A stretch of DNA of 64,000 bases from CAIWHR01 sp963734085 (GTDB lineage: Bacteria; Pseudomonadota; Gammaproteobacteria; Burkholderiales; Casimicrobiaceae), in NCBI GenBank assembly GCA_963734085.1, contig CAVTFT010000020.1, positions 1-64,000 of the forward strand, written 5' to 3'. This document shows, in pieces, positions 33,635-43,264 of the stretch. Made by a program: the position numbers and the translations under genes. The notes beneath the pieces are model-generated. The model worked only from the letters and a program-made list of their open reading frames with translations. It searched no databases and was not told the DNA's origin. The first letter of the stretch is position 1; each line of letters begins with the position of its first letter.

Positions 33635-33733
33635 GGTACCGGCCGTAGCTCCGATGCGCTCCATCATAGCAAACGGCCGCATGCAAGCCTGCGGCGCGCG
33701 AATCGCCACCAGGCACTCCGCTGCTGCCGGCTG

Positions 33734-34654
33734 TCACGGTCCCGGCGTCAGCGTCGGCGGCGGCGCCGACGACACGGTTCCCTCGCGCGCCGCGCGCCAT
33801 GCGGCAACTGCCTCATTGGCAATGACCGCAGTCAGCACGATCACGCTGCCGGTCAGCGCCGCGTCGTCCGGGCGTTCGCCCATGAAGGCCCAGACCCAAA
33901 GCGGCCCCAGGATCGGCTCGAGCAGCGCCAGGAGACCCAACTCGGTTGCCGATAGCTCGCGGGAGGCGGCCGTCGCGAGCAGGCAGCCGGTTCCGAGCTG
34001 GACGCAGCCCATCAATGCCAGGATCGCGATGTCGCGCCCGCTGGCCGCAAACGGCGGCGACAGGACGAAGGCAAGTGCAAGCGAACACAGTCCCGCGATC
34101 AGCACCTGCGGCAGCATGTCGATCTTCGCGTGGTACATGCGCAGGACGGTCACCTGTCCGGCGAAGCAGCACGAGACGCCGAGCGCCATCAGGTTGCCGG
34201 CGAGGCGACCCGCATCGAGTGAATCGGCGAACATCACGACGATCCCGCCGAACGCGACGCCGATCGCAATCCACGTCCGCGCGGGGACCTTCTCCCTCAG
34301 CAGCAGCCGGCCGGCGAGTGCGGCGAGAAACGGCGACACGCTCATCAGCACGAAGGTGTTGGCGACCGTCGTTCGCATGAGCGAGCCGATGAAAAAAAAG
34401 AACGTCGCGGCAAGGAGGAGGCCCGACACGAGACCCGGGCGCCCGATCGCGACGACGGCCCGCGGCATCCGCGCGCCGTGCAGCACGAAAAGGACACCGG
34501 CGACGAACGCCGCCATGAAGAGCGAGCGCCAGAAGACGATTTCCCATGCGTTCGCGATCGACAGTGCGCGCACGAGGATGCCGCCCGACGACCAGCAGAC
34601 GGCGGCCACGATCATGAACAGGATCGCGCGGCGATGGCGGGCGGCAGCGGTCAA
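33734..34654 (-). CDS. EamA/DMT-family transporter
   Basis: Inner-membrane protein of about ten segments with two EamA repeats, 306 residues. The first repeat begins AILFMIVAAVCWSSGGILVRAL, and the second includes GLLALLEPILGPLWVWAFMGERP, the typical EamA closing motif. Members export amino acids, nucleobases or other metabolites; the substrate is not predictable. The chosen start is a TTG at 34654 without a good ribosome binding site, and an ATG at codon 14 is an alternative. Confidence 0.85.
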   Translation of the reverse strand: MTAAARHRRAILFMIVAAVCWSSGGILVRALSIANAWEIVFWRSLFMAAFVAGVLFVLHGARMPRAVVAIGRPGLVSGLLLAATFFFFIGSLMRTTVANTFVLMSVSPFLAALAGRLLLREKVPARTWIAIGVAFGGIVVMFADSLDAGRLAGNLMALGVSCCFAGQVTVLRMYHAKIDMLPQVLIAGLCSLALAFVLSPPFAASGRDIAILALMGCVQLGTGCLLATAASRELSATELGLLALLEPILGPLWVWAFMGERPDDAALTGSVIVLTAVIANEAVAAWRAAREGTVSSAPPPTLTPGP

Positions 34655-34772
34655 GGCGAGGAACGAAGCATGGGCCAGCGAAAACGCCGGCGCGGGCCGG
34701 CGTTCGTCCTCTCGATGCTAACAGATGAGGATCGAGGCGAGCGCGAGGGCGCGAACGCGGCGCCGCGCCCGG

Positions 34773-35303
34773 TCAGGCGGGTTCGTAGAGCATGTCGACG
34801 TGCGCAATGCCGTCTTCGTCGTACGGCGCCGAGACGGTGCGGAAGGCAAGGCTCGCGTAGAACTCGGCGAGCCGCTGCTGTGCGGCGATCCGGATGACAC
34901 GGCCCGGCCAGACGGTGGTCGCCCGCTCGAGGCCCTCGACCATCACGGCACGGCCAAGACCGATGCCGCGATACGGCGGAACCGTGAGGACGCGGCCGAT
35001 CGATGGCTCCGCATACTTGCGTCCGGCGTCGATCACCCGCAGGTACGCGGCGAGCGCTGATGGGCTTCGCTCCGCGGTCCACCCGAGCAGGTGCCAGGCG
35101 AAGGCGTCGTGGCCGTCGGCGTCCTGGAAAGCGCAGCGCTGTTCGACGGCGAACACCTGCTGCCGCGCGGCGAGCACTGCGTAGATTTCGAGCGACGTGA
35201 GCCCGGGCAGTCGCGACCACTGCCAGCGAAGCGCGACGGTGCCGGTTGCGGACGTTTGGGCGACAGCCGTCGCGCGCGGTTCGACTTTCATCGCCGCGAA
35301 CAT
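34773..35303 (-). CDS. GNAT-family N-acetyltransferase (ElaA-like)
   Basis: Acetyl-CoA-dependent acetyltransferase of 176 residues. The N-terminal part resembles ElaA (YAVLAARQQVFAVEQRCAFQDADGHD). The acetyl-CoA loop is RVLTVPPYRGIGLGRAVM, and AEFYASLAFRTVSAPYDEDGIAHVDM closes the fold. The substrate is unknown. The neighbours are unrelated small genes on the same strand. Confidence 0.87.
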   Translation of the reverse strand: MFAAMKVEPRATAVAQTSATGTVALRWQWSRLPGLTSLEIYAVLAARQQVFAVEQRCAFQDADGHDAFAWHLLGWTAERSPSALAAYLRVIDAGRKYAEPSIGRVLTVPPYRGIGLGRAVMVEGLERATTVWPGRVIRIAAQQRLAEFYASLAFRTVSAPYDEDGIAHVDMLYEPA

Positions 35304-35340
35304 AGCGCAGCCGGCCGTCGGCGTCGAGCGGCGACGCGCG

Positions 35341-35799
35341 CTACGCGGCTCGCGCGAGGAAATCCGCGGCGAACGAGCGGCCCATCGCGTCGGCGATCAG
35401 CGCAAAATCGTCGGCCGGGACCCGGGCGACGCCGAAACGGAATGCGGCGCCCCAATGCGTCTTGCTGCGAATGAACGACAGCCGCTCGATCAACGGTTTG
35501 ACCAATGCGGCTTGCGCGGGCAGATAGTCGACGTCCAAGCGAAATGGACGAAAGCCTTCCGCACCGCGGGCCGCCTGATAGACGATACCGGTCCGGATGC
35601 GCCCGATCGCGGTGAACGCCTGCAGCATCGCGCCTGCGGGGTAGCTCGATCGCGGCGAATAGAAGACGAACCCATCGCTTGCGCGCATTCGTTCGAGCGG
35701 TCCCGCCTTGCCGTGATTCAACTGGGTGTAGCCGCCGGCGACGGCGAGGTCGACGTGCTCCTTCGAGACGACGCCGATCCAGAAATTGGGCTCGCTCAT
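35341..35799 (-). CDS. EVE domain-containing protein
   Basis: PUA-like fold protein of 152 residues from the ATG at 35799, which has GGAGG eight bases upstream. NFWIGVVSKEHVDLAVAGGYTQLNHGK at the start and GDGFVFYSPRSSY-like (here SDGFVFYSPRSSYPAG) match the UPF0310/EVE family, which binds modified bases in DNA or RNA. The cellular role here is unknown. An upstream extension of the frame to 35937 is not homologous. Confidence 0.87.
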   Translation of the reverse strand: MSEPNFWIGVVSKEHVDLAVAGGYTQLNHGKAGPLERMRASDGFVFYSPRSSYPAGAMLQAFTAIGRIRTGIVYQAARGAEGFRPFRLDVDYLPAQAALVKPLIERLSFIRSKTHWGAAFRFGVARVPADDFALIADAMGRSFAADFLARAA

Positions 35800-35878
35800 A
35801 TGCCGTACCTCCAAGCTTGCAGCAGTCGTGCTGTGGTGCTCATTCGGGTTTCCCTCGTGCGATTCGAGGCTGCTCCCT

Positions 35879-36415
35879 TCAGACGCCGCGCGTGCGCAGC
35901 TCCGGCGGAGCGGTGACCTCGATGCTCTCCGCAACATGCCGGCGGACGTTCATCGTGCTGCTCACCGCGCCGACGCTTCGTCGCAGCAGTTCGGCGCACA
36001 ACGTGCCGGCGACCGCCAACGCAAGGCCGGCGTTCTGCGTCGGCCGTGCAACGAGTGCCGCCGTGATCCTGACCTCCCGCGGCAGCAGCGGAATCAGACC
36101 TTGCAGAGCGAGACCGACGCCGAGCGCAACAGCGCCCGCGAGCGCCAAGCCGACTGCCCATCGCGGCAGGCCGCGAAAGCGGATTGGGCCACGCTGGTAA
36201 TGACGCAGCAAGGCAACCCCCGGAAACACGAGGGCCGCCGCGACACCGACGATCGCCGTTGCAGCGGCCGCGAACTGGGCAAGGGCAGGCAGGCCACCGG
36301 GAAGCGCGCCGAGCGCGGCATCGGTGCGCAGCGCGTGACCGAGCCGCGGCGCGACGCGGGCGAGGAGAGCGAGTTGAAGGGCGACGAGCGCCGCCAGGTA
36401 GAGTCTGCGAAGCAT
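35879..36415 (-). CDS. predicted small membrane protein of unknown function
   Basis: 178-residue protein, ATG at 36415 with GGAGG five bases upstream. It shows three to four hydrophobic segments (LYLAALVALQLALLA, FAAAATAIVGVAAALVFPGVALL, WAVGLALAGAVALGVGLALQG, NAGLALAVAGTLCAELL). The C-terminal 30 residues are polar (STMNVRRHVAESIEVTAPPE). I recognise no family. The strong ribosome binding site and hydrophobic periodicity support a real gene. Confidence 0.65.
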   Translation of the reverse strand: MLRRLYLAALVALQLALLARVAPRLGHALRTDAALGALPGGLPALAQFAAAATAIVGVAAALVFPGVALLRHYQRGPIRFRGLPRWAVGLALAGAVALGVGLALQGLIPLLPREVRITAALVARPTQNAGLALAVAGTLCAELLRRSVGAVSSTMNVRRHVAESIEVTAPPELRTRGV

Positions 36416-36623
36416 GCGGTCCTCCGTGCGGATCGGGCAAGCGCGATACTGTTGCTGGAATCCGAAGTCGCGCGGCGTGCGACGTCACGACGGTTCCGGC
36501 GGGTAAGCGAGCGCACTTGCGATCACTGTAGGCAACACGGCGGGGCCTCGCCATCCGCCGGATGGATGAGGCGCGGCCGGCGCCCGACGACGCGACGCTC
36601 CGCCGCTCGACCCGCCGGCACAG

Positions 36624-37052
36624 CTACCAGACGTACGGAATGAGCCGTTTCGTCCGTCGCGCGTAGTCGGCGTAGTCGCGATGAAGCGCGGTGAGGCCGG
36701 CCTCCTCGATGCGCGCCTTTCGATCGAGGACGACCGCCAGCGCGACGAACGCGACCCAGCGCCATGTCGTCGCGTAACCGATGGCGAACCCGGCCGTCGC
36801 GACGAGTATCGCCAGGTACATCGGGTGACGGACGTAGGCGTACGGGCCGCCGGTGGCGAGATAGCCGCCGGTCCTGGGCTCGGGCCGGATGTTGAAGTTG
36901 CCGATGCGGTTCGCGGTGAGCGCCCAGATGCCGAGCGCTGCACCGGTCACGACGACGAGCGTCGCGGCGCCGTTCCAGCGCGCCACCTCCCACGGTCCCA
37001 CGATCGCGGCCATCAACGCGATCTGGAGAACGACGAGGATCGTCGAGCGCAT
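36624..37052 (-). CDS. isoprenylcysteine carboxyl methyltransferase-family membrane protein
   Basis: 142-residue membrane protein of the ICMT/PEMT fold with three to four segments. The SAM-binding core is present: NFNIRPEPRTGGYLATGGPYAYVRHPMYL in sense, of which GPYAYVRHPMYLA is the diagnostic piece. The C-terminal EEAGLTALHRDYADYARRTKRLIPYVW completes the signature. Bacterial members methylate diverse lipophilic carboxylates or thiols; the substrate here is unknown. It is divergent from the dehydrogenase at 37122. Confidence 0.85.
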   Translation of the reverse strand: MRSTILVVLQIALMAAIVGPWEVARWNGAATLVVVTGAALGIWALTANRIGNFNIRPEPRTGGYLATGGPYAYVRHPMYLAILVATAGFAIGYATTWRWVAFVALAVVLDRKARIEEAGLTALHRDYADYARRTKRLIPYVW

Positions 37053-37121
37053 GATCGATGCAGGTTTTGTCGAGGGTCAGCTTAACCTAGAATGGGACGT
37101 CGCAAGCGTGGAGGTCCGCCC

Positions 37122-38186
37122 ATGAAAGCGCATCGCATCGCCGTCATCCCGGGGGACGGCATCGGCAAGGAAACCGTACCGCAGGGTGTGGCTGTCCTCG
37201 AAGCCGCCGGGCGCAAGTTCGGCATCGCGTTCGAGTGGCGAGAGTTCGCCTGGGATTGCGATTACTACGCCAAGCACGGCCGGATGATGCCCGAGGACTG
37301 GTTCGACGTGCTCCGTCCGCACGACGCGATCTTCTACGGCGCCGTCGGCTGGCCGGCCACGGTGCCCGACCACATCTCGCTGTGGGGGTCGCTGATCCAG
37401 TTCCGGCGCCGCTTCGACCAGTACGTGAACCTCCGCCCGTGCCGGCTCATGCCGGGGATCCCGACACCGCTCGCGAATCGCAAGCCGGGCGACATCGACT
37501 TCGTCGTCGTCCGCGAGAACACCGAGGGCGAGTATTCGTCAGTCGGCGGCCGGATGTTCGAGGGCACCGAGCGCGAGGTCGTGTTCCAGGAGACGGTGTT
37601 CTCGCGCAAGGGCGTCGACCGGATCATGAAATTCGCGTTCGAGCTCGCACAGAAACGCGCGGCGAAGCACGTGACCTCCGCGACCAAGTCGAACGGGATC
37701 TCGATCACGATGCCGTACTGGGACGAGCGCTTCCACGCGATGACGCAGAAGTATCCGGGGATTCGCACCGACCAGTTCCACATCGACATCCTGTGCGCGC
37801 ATTTCGTCCGCAATCCGGATCGCTTCGACGTCGTCGTCGCGTCGAACCTGTTTGGCGACATCCTGTCCGATCTCGGTCCTGCCGTGTGCGGGACGATCGG
37901 CATCGCGCCCTCGGCCAACATCAATCCCGAACGTGAGTATCCGTCGCTGTTCGAGCCGGTCCATGGTTCGGCGCCCGACATCGCGGGCAAGGGCATTGCC
38001 AATCCGATCGGCCAGATCTGGTCGGGCGCGCTGATGCTCGATCATCTCGGCCACGCCGAAGCAGCGGCGGCGATCGTCCGCGCGATCGAGGCGGTGCTCG
38101 CCGATTCCAGGGCGCCGCGCACGCCGGACATGGGCGGCAAGGCGACGACGATCGACCTGGGACGGGCGATCGCTGCGGCGATCTGA
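37122..38186 (+). CDS. tartrate/D-malate dehydrogenase (isocitrate/isopropylmalate dehydrogenase family)
   Basis: NAD-dependent beta-decarboxylating dehydrogenase of 354 residues, ATG at 37122 with GGAGG seven bases upstream. AVIPGDGIGKETVPQGV opens the fold. FVVVRENTEGEYSSVGGRMFEG contains the substrate arginine and serine region, and NLFGDILSDLGPAVCGTIG contains the metal aspartates. The DCDYYAKHGRMMPEDWFD segment and length match TtuC/DmlA rather than LeuB. It may feed TRAP-imported dicarboxylates into metabolism, but that link is only proximity. Confidence 0.9.
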   Translation: MKAHRIAVIPGDGIGKETVPQGVAVLEAAGRKFGIAFEWREFAWDCDYYAKHGRMMPEDWFDVLRPHDAIFYGAVGWPATVPDHISLWGSLIQFRRRFDQYVNLRPCRLMPGIPTPLANRKPGDIDFVVVRENTEGEYSSVGGRMFEGTEREVVFQETVFSRKGVDRIMKFAFELAQKRAAKHVTSATKSNGISITMPYWDERFHAMTQKYPGIRTDQFHIDILCAHFVRNPDRFDVVVASNLFGDILSDLGPAVCGTIGIAPSANINPEREYPSLFEPVHGSAPDIAGKGIANPIGQIWSGALMLDHLGHAEAAAAIVRAIEAVLADSRAPRTPDMGGKATTIDLGRAIAAAI

Positions 38187-38187
38187 A

Positions 38188-39039
38188 TCACCGAGGACCG
38201 ACGTTCGTCGACGCCCGCACGACATGACCCCCGCGAGCGGAAGCGGGATTGGCGCCGCGGGAAAAGAACCGGACGGCAATCTGCTCCGGTCCGAGATCCT
38301 CGATCGCCAGAAAACCGAGGGCCCTCAGCCGGGCGCAGAGGGCGTCGGTCTCGAAGTAGCTGAGGAAGTTCTCGCCGACGGCCGCAACCCGCGCCGCCAG
38401 CGCCTCGTGCGCGGCACGCGCGCCCTCCGCAAAGGACGCGGGCGGATTGGCATAATCGAACATGACATGGGCGCCGCCAGAGAGGCCCACGATGAAGCTC
38501 AGCGTCGAAAGGATCGCGAGTTCGCTCAGATAAGGGACGACGCCGAGCCAGGTGAAGAAACTCTGTTGCGCCGGATCGAATCCGGCCGCGGCCAGACCGT
38601 CGGCCAGCGACGCGCGTTCGAAATCGACCGGCGCGAACACAAGCGTGCCCGGCAGCGTGATCCCGGCAGCGACAAGTCTCTCGCGCTTCCACGCCTGGGT
38701 CGCCGGACGGTCCACTTCGAAGATGCGGAGTCGATCTCGCAGCGGGCCCCGATAGGCATACGTGTCGAGCCCCGCGCCCAACACTACCAGCTGGCGCACG
38801 CCGTGCGCGACGGTCGCTGCCAGGGCGTCCTCGGCGAGTCTCGCTCTCGCAGCAATGAACATGCGCAACGCGCGCTTGGACGGATCGTCGCGCGCATCGC
38901 GAACCGCGGTCTCGGCGTCCGGACCCAGAATTCGCACCGCGAGCGGATCGGCGAAGACGACCCCACGCTCGAGAACCTGATGGGCCGCCCGATGTCCGGC
39001 TGCCGCCATGGCGGTCCGGCTGGGTTGTCCTAGTGGCAT
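38188..39039 (-). CDS. class I SAM methyltransferase, leucine carboxyl methyltransferase-like
   Basis: 283-residue protein of the LCM/TIGR00027 family from the ATG at 39039. Motif I is LVVLGAGLDTYAYRGPL, followed by IFEVDRPATQAWKRERL and FFTWLGVVPYLSE, all family hallmarks. The substrate is unknown; related proteins are widespread in soil bacteria. The stop lies two bases from the stop of the convergent dehydrogenase. A longer reading to 39240 runs into the glycosyltransferase coding region and is rejected. Confidence 0.88.
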   Translation of the reverse strand: MPLGQPSRTAMAAAGHRAAHQVLERGVVFADPLAVRILGPDAETAVRDARDDPSKRALRMFIAARARLAEDALAATVAHGVRQLVVLGAGLDTYAYRGPLRDRLRIFEVDRPATQAWKRERLVAAGITLPGTLVFAPVDFERASLADGLAAAGFDPAQQSFFTWLGVVPYLSELAILSTLSFIVGLSGGAHVMFDYANPPASFAEGARAAHEALAARVAAVGENFLSYFETDALCARLRALGFLAIEDLGPEQIAVRFFSRGANPASARGGHVVRASTNVGPR

Positions 39040-39068
39040 GGCCAATTCGTGTCTGCCGAGCTTTGGTC

Positions 39069-41921
39069 CTACCGCTCTCGATACGCGACCGGCGCGCCAA
39101 AGCGGAAATGCACCATCGCCGCGCGTAGCGCGTCGATCTGCGCGGGCGTTTCCAGGCGCGTCTGCAATCCTCCGGGTCGCGGTGGCGCCAGCGGATCGAG
39201 ACCCGCGGCGTCGACAAAACGCCGCGCGTAACGGCGCCACGCCTCGCCATAGCGGCCCTGCGAGGCGTGGAACAGCGTGAGGTCAGCGGGAACGGCGAGC
39301 CGCGCGCCGGCATCGCTCGCGCGCCACGTGAAATCGAGATCGTAGAAGTGGAAGCCGTCATAGCGTTCGGCATCGAACCGCGTCGCCTCCCAGACGTGGC
39401 GGCGCACGGCAATGAACGCGCCGTCGAGGAGCCGGATGCCTTCGACGACGGGTAACTGGAAGCCCGACACCATCAGCAGGGCGCCTTTTCGGCCGGGCGG
39501 CGGCGCGTGCAGGATGTGACCGTGGATCGCCCGCTGTCCGGCGTCGCCCCAGCGCGGCCCCCTCGCTTGCGACGCGCCGGCGACGCCGACGCCGTCGTGG
39601 TGTTCCAGATGGCCGAGCAAACGCTGCGCGAAATCCGGCGTTACGAGCTCGATGTCGTCGTGCGAGAAGACGAGGACGTCGCCGGTCGACTGTGCCGCGG
39701 CACGGTTGTAGCCCTCGGCGAGCGAACGCGCGTCGTGGATGCCGACGATTTCGAACGGATGGCCGGCGAAGCGGGCTTCGTAGCTCGCGGTCACGCTGCG
39801 GAAGCGCGCCGGATCGATCGAGCAGACGAGCACCGAAGTCTTCGGCGCCCGCGCAATCGACGGCGGTGGCGGAAAAACGCGCGCGACGAGACCAGGCTGC
39901 GTCGTCGCCCAGGCCAGCAGCGCTTGCAGATATACGCGCTGCGCCGCGTGCCAATGCGGCATCTCGTCGATGAGCGCGCAAGCGTCCGCGACCACGTCCG
40001 CGCCCTGGCCCGCGCGCAACGCGGATTCCAGCGCGTCAAGGCGGCGATCGAGCTTCAGGCGACGTAACGCGGGCGCTCGCGGCGTGATTTCAACACCGGC
40101 TGGCGAAGGCGTTTCCGTTGTCGACCACACGGATTTCCGGTTTGCGCACCACGTCTGCCAGACCGCCGAGTACGTTCGCTCCAGTTCGCGAGTGAAGCGC
40201 GCGGCGTCGGTGAGCCCGCTTTGCGCGAGCTTCGCCGGGAGCTCAGCGCGCAGCGTGGCAAGCGCACCGAGTTCCGCGCCGTTTCGCTCGATGATGCCGA
40301 TGTAGTCATCGTCGCCCGCCGCGATCCAGCTGCCGAGATCGAGCGCGGCGAGGATGCTGGCGCAGGACCGCGACGCCGACGTCGCGCCGGGCCGGGTGAC
40401 GACGGGCACGCCCTGCCACAGCGCTTCGAGCGTCGTCGTCGCGCCGGAGAACGGCAGCGGATCGAGCGCGATGTCGACGCTCGCGATCGTCTGCCGGAAC
40501 GCGTCCGCCGATTGCCGCGGCAACACGCGCACGCGATCGGCGCCCACAGGCCCGAATGCCGCCGCGACGCGCGCCTGCGCGATGCCGCCGGGCACGCCGA
40601 CGATGACGAGCCTTGCTTCAGGCAGCGCCGCCAAGACCCGCGCCCAGAGAGCGAGCGCGGCGTCGGTGAGCTTCGAGTAGTTGTTGAACGAGCCGAGCGT
40701 CAGATGACCGGTCTTGCCGGCCGGCAGCGGGTCCGGCGCCGACACAGCGGTCGGTGGGTTCCAGCACCATTGCGCCGGCGCGAGCCGCAGCAGCGTTTCG
40801 CTGTGCAGCGCGTCGCTTTGTCCCGGCGGATCGCTGGCCGCGTCAGTGAGCCGGTAGTCGATGCTGTCGAGCCCGGTCGTGTTGAGGTAGTCGAGCCATG
40901 TGATGGCGACCGGCGCGGGCTTCATCCCGAACACGCCGAGGCGGTTGTGGCCCGTGTGCCCCGCGATGTCGATCAGGAGGTCGATGCCGTCGCTCCTGAT
41001 CCAGCGCGCCACGTCATCATCCGGTGCGCCTTTCATCACGCGCGAGGCGATCGGCGCGACGCGCGCGAGCGTCTCGGCCGGCTGCGGATTGTTGAAATAG
41101 GCGAACACCTCGAAGCGCTCGCGGTCGTGATGGCGCAGGACAGGCAGGACGAATGCGGGGAGCGCCGTGTGGCAGTCGGGCGACACGTAGCCGATGCGCA
41201 GCCGTCGGCCCGGATCGGGCGTGTTCCGGGGTGGCACGTACGCGGCCTGCCATTCGAATTCGAAGCGCTCGGCGAACGCGCGGTGCAACGCGAATACCTC
41301 TACGGGGGTGTGCCGCGTCGACAGCTTCGTGAGCGCGAGCAGGTTCGAGAACGCGGGGCGAAAGTCGGGGCGCGCGCGGCGCGCGGCGTCGTATGCGGCG
41401 AATGCGTCGTCGAATCGTCCCTGGTCCTTGTACAGGTTGCCGAGATTGTTCAGCGCCTCGGCTGCCTCCGGAGCAACGCGACGCACCTCTTCGAGCTCCG
41501 CGACGGCGCCGTCGAGGTCGCCCACCTGCTGCAGAGCGTTCCCCAGATTGACGCGCGCGCCGACCGCGCGCGGATCGAGCTCGAGCGCGCGACGATACGC
41601 GCCGATGGCTTCGTCCATCCGCGCGCGCCGCAGCAATGCGGTGCCGAGGTTCGTCCACGACGCGACATCGCCGGGGGCGCTCGCCACAGCGTTGCGAAGC
41701 GCGTCATAAGCGGCGTCGTTGTCGCCGGACTCGAGCGCATAGCCGCCAAGCCGCGACCAGACCTCCGCCGTTCCCTCGCGCGCCGCGAGCGCGGCAAGCA
41801 TCGTCATCGCCCGCGCGCGGTCTCCGGCGCTCCACACGGCGTGCGCCTGTGCGAGCGCGCCGGCGACCGCGTCGCGCGCCGGATCGCCGGAGGGTAGGGC
41901 GTCGCGCTGTTCGCTCGTCAT
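39069..41921 (-). CDS. TPR + GT41 (OGT-like) + GT2-like fusion glycosyltransferase
   Basis: 950-residue cytosolic protein with three parts. Residues 20-200 are TPR units (ASWTNLGTALLRRARMDEAIGAYRRALELDP is one). Residues about 225-630 are an O-GlcNAc-transferase/SPINDLY-like GT41 domain with LRIGYVSPDCHTALPAFVLPVLRHHDR, DLLIDIAGHTGHNRLGVF, LPFSGATTTLEALWQGVPVVT and GASSASRS-like (here GATSASRSCASIL). Residues about 700-925 are a second transferase domain of the Glyco_tranf_2_5 kind with SVLVCSIDPARF, EGYNRAAAQSTGDVLVFSHDDIEL (DD motif) and HFYDLDFTWRASDAG. Such proteins glycosylate polypeptides or build surface glycans. The acceptor is unknown. The ATG at 41921 is divergent from pntAA; its ribosome binding site is weak. 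Confidence 0.88.
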   Translation of the reverse strand: MTSEQRDALPSGDPARDAVAGALAQAHAVWSAGDRARAMTMLAALAAREGTAEVWSRLGGYALESGDNDAAYDALRNAVASAPGDVASWTNLGTALLRRARMDEAIGAYRRALELDPRAVGARVNLGNALQQVGDLDGAVAELEEVRRVAPEAAEALNNLGNLYKDQGRFDDAFAAYDAARRARPDFRPAFSNLLALTKLSTRHTPVEVFALHRAFAERFEFEWQAAYVPPRNTPDPGRRLRIGYVSPDCHTALPAFVLPVLRHHDRERFEVFAYFNNPQPAETLARVAPIASRVMKGAPDDDVARWIRSDGIDLLIDIAGHTGHNRLGVFGMKPAPVAITWLDYLNTTGLDSIDYRLTDAASDPPGQSDALHSETLLRLAPAQWCWNPPTAVSAPDPLPAGKTGHLTLGSFNNYSKLTDAALALWARVLAALPEARLVIVGVPGGIAQARVAAAFGPVGADRVRVLPRQSADAFRQTIASVDIALDPLPFSGATTTLEALWQGVPVVTRPGATSASRSCASILAALDLGSWIAAGDDDYIGIIERNGAELGALATLRAELPAKLAQSGLTDAARFTRELERTYSAVWQTWCANRKSVWSTTETPSPAGVEITPRAPALRRLKLDRRLDALESALRAGQGADVVADACALIDEMPHWHAAQRVYLQALLAWATTQPGLVARVFPPPPSIARAPKTSVLVCSIDPARFRSVTASYEARFAGHPFEIVGIHDARSLAEGYNRAAAQSTGDVLVFSHDDIELVTPDFAQRLLGHLEHHDGVGVAGASQARGPRWGDAGQRAIHGHILHAPPPGRKGALLMVSGFQLPVVEGIRLLDGAFIAVRRHVWEATRFDAERYDGFHFYDLDFTWRASDAGARLAVPADLTLFHASQGRYGEAWRRYARRFVDAAGLDPLAPPRPGGLQTRLETPAQIDALRAAMVHFRFGAPVAYRER

Positions 41922-42075
41922 CGCGTGGTTGCCGTGCGGGTTCGGCCTCTTCGCATGATAAGCGATCGATCGTTCCGGTTCGCGATTCGCGCGGGATCGT
42001 GCGGTTTGTGGCAGCATTACGGAAAATCCGAACGCCGGCGGGGGCAAGACCGCGGCTACTATTGGGGATCCCCTC

Positions 42076-43203
42076 ATGCTCATCGGCATTCCACGCGAAA
42101 CGCGTCCGGGCGAAACGCGCGTCGCCGCCACGCCCGAGACCGTCAAGAAGCTCGCCGCGAGCGGCAAGCACGAAATCGTCGTCGAATCCGGTGCCGGCAG
42201 TGCTGCGAGCATTCCCGACGAACAATACGTTGCAGCCGGTGCCCGGATCGCCGGCGCGGCCGAAGCTTTCGGCGCGGACATCGTCCTCAAGGTGCGCGGT
42301 CCGTCCGGGGACGAGCTCCCGAAGCTCAAACGCGGTGCGCTTCTCGTCGGACTTTTGAACCCGTTCGACCAGGCGGCGGTCGCCACGTACGCACAGGCGG
42401 GCGTCACGGGATTCGCGCTCGAATGGCTGCCGCGGATCTCACGTGCGCAGTCGATGGACGTGCTCTCGTCGCAGGCGAACATCGCCGGCTACAAGGCCGT
42501 CGTTCTCGCGGCCGCCGAATACAGCCGCTTCGTGCCGATGCTGATGACGGCGGCCGGCACCGTCAAGGCCGCGCGCGTGCTGGTGATGGGCGTCGGCGTC
42601 GCCGGATTGCAGGCGATCGCGACGGCCAAGCGGCTGGGCGCCGTGATCGAGGCGTCCGACGTCCGGCCCTCGGTGAAGGACCAGGTCGAATCGCTGGGCG
42701 GCAAATGGATGGACGTTCCCTACGCCAACGACGAGGAGCGCAAGATCGCCGAAGGAGTCGGCGGCTACGCGCGGCCGATGCCGCCCGAATGGATGGCGCG
42801 GCAGGCGGGCGTGGTGCACGAACGCTGCAAGCAGATGGACATCGTGATCACCACGGCGCTCATTCCCGGTCGTCCGGCGCCGAAGCTCATCAAGGCCGAG
42901 ACCGTCGCCGCGATGAAGCCCGGGTCGGTGATCGTCGACCTCGCGATCGAGCAGGGCGGCAACGTCGAGGGCGCCGAGCTCGACCAGGTCATCGTGAAGA
43001 ACGGCGTGAAGATCCTCGGCATTCCGAACCTCGCCGCGACGGTGCCGGCCGACGCGAGCGCGCTCTATGCGAGGAACGTGATCAACTTCCTCGCGCTGTC
43101 GCTGAACGCCAAGACCGGCGAATTCAGCGTGCCGAAGGACGACGAGATCATCACGGCGACGCTCATCTGCGAGAACGGGCAGGTGGTGGCGCGCAAGAGC
43201 TGA
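42076..43203 (+). CDS. pntAA: NAD(P) transhydrogenase subunit alpha, part 1
   Basis: NAD(H)-binding domain I of the proton-pumping transhydrogenase, 375 residues. It begins MLIGIPRETRPGETRVAATPETVKKL. The family motif GFALEWLPRISRAQSMDVLSSQAN-type block and the Rossmann motif MGVGVAGLQAIATAKRLGA are present, and QLALNAKTGE-like sequence ends the domain. It is the split form, with membrane helices encoded by the next gene, typical of alpha- and betaproteobacteria. Confidence 0.96.
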   Translation: MLIGIPRETRPGETRVAATPETVKKLAASGKHEIVVESGAGSAASIPDEQYVAAGARIAGAAEAFGADIVLKVRGPSGDELPKLKRGALLVGLLNPFDQAAVATYAQAGVTGFALEWLPRISRAQSMDVLSSQANIAGYKAVVLAAAEYSRFVPMLMTAAGTVKAARVLVMGVGVAGLQAIATAKRLGAVIEASDVRPSVKDQVESLGGKWMDVPYANDEERKIAEGVGGYARPMPPEWMARQAGVVHERCKQMDIVITTALIPGRPAPKLIKAETVAAMKPGSVIVDLAIEQGGNVEGAELDQVIVKNGVKILGIPNLAATVPADASALYARNVINFLALSLNAKTGEFSVPKDDEIITATLICENGQVVARKS

Positions 43204-43264
43204 GCCAAGCGCTCGCGCTGCAAACCGAATCGATTTCGCCATCCGATTTTCTCTGGAGCAGACC

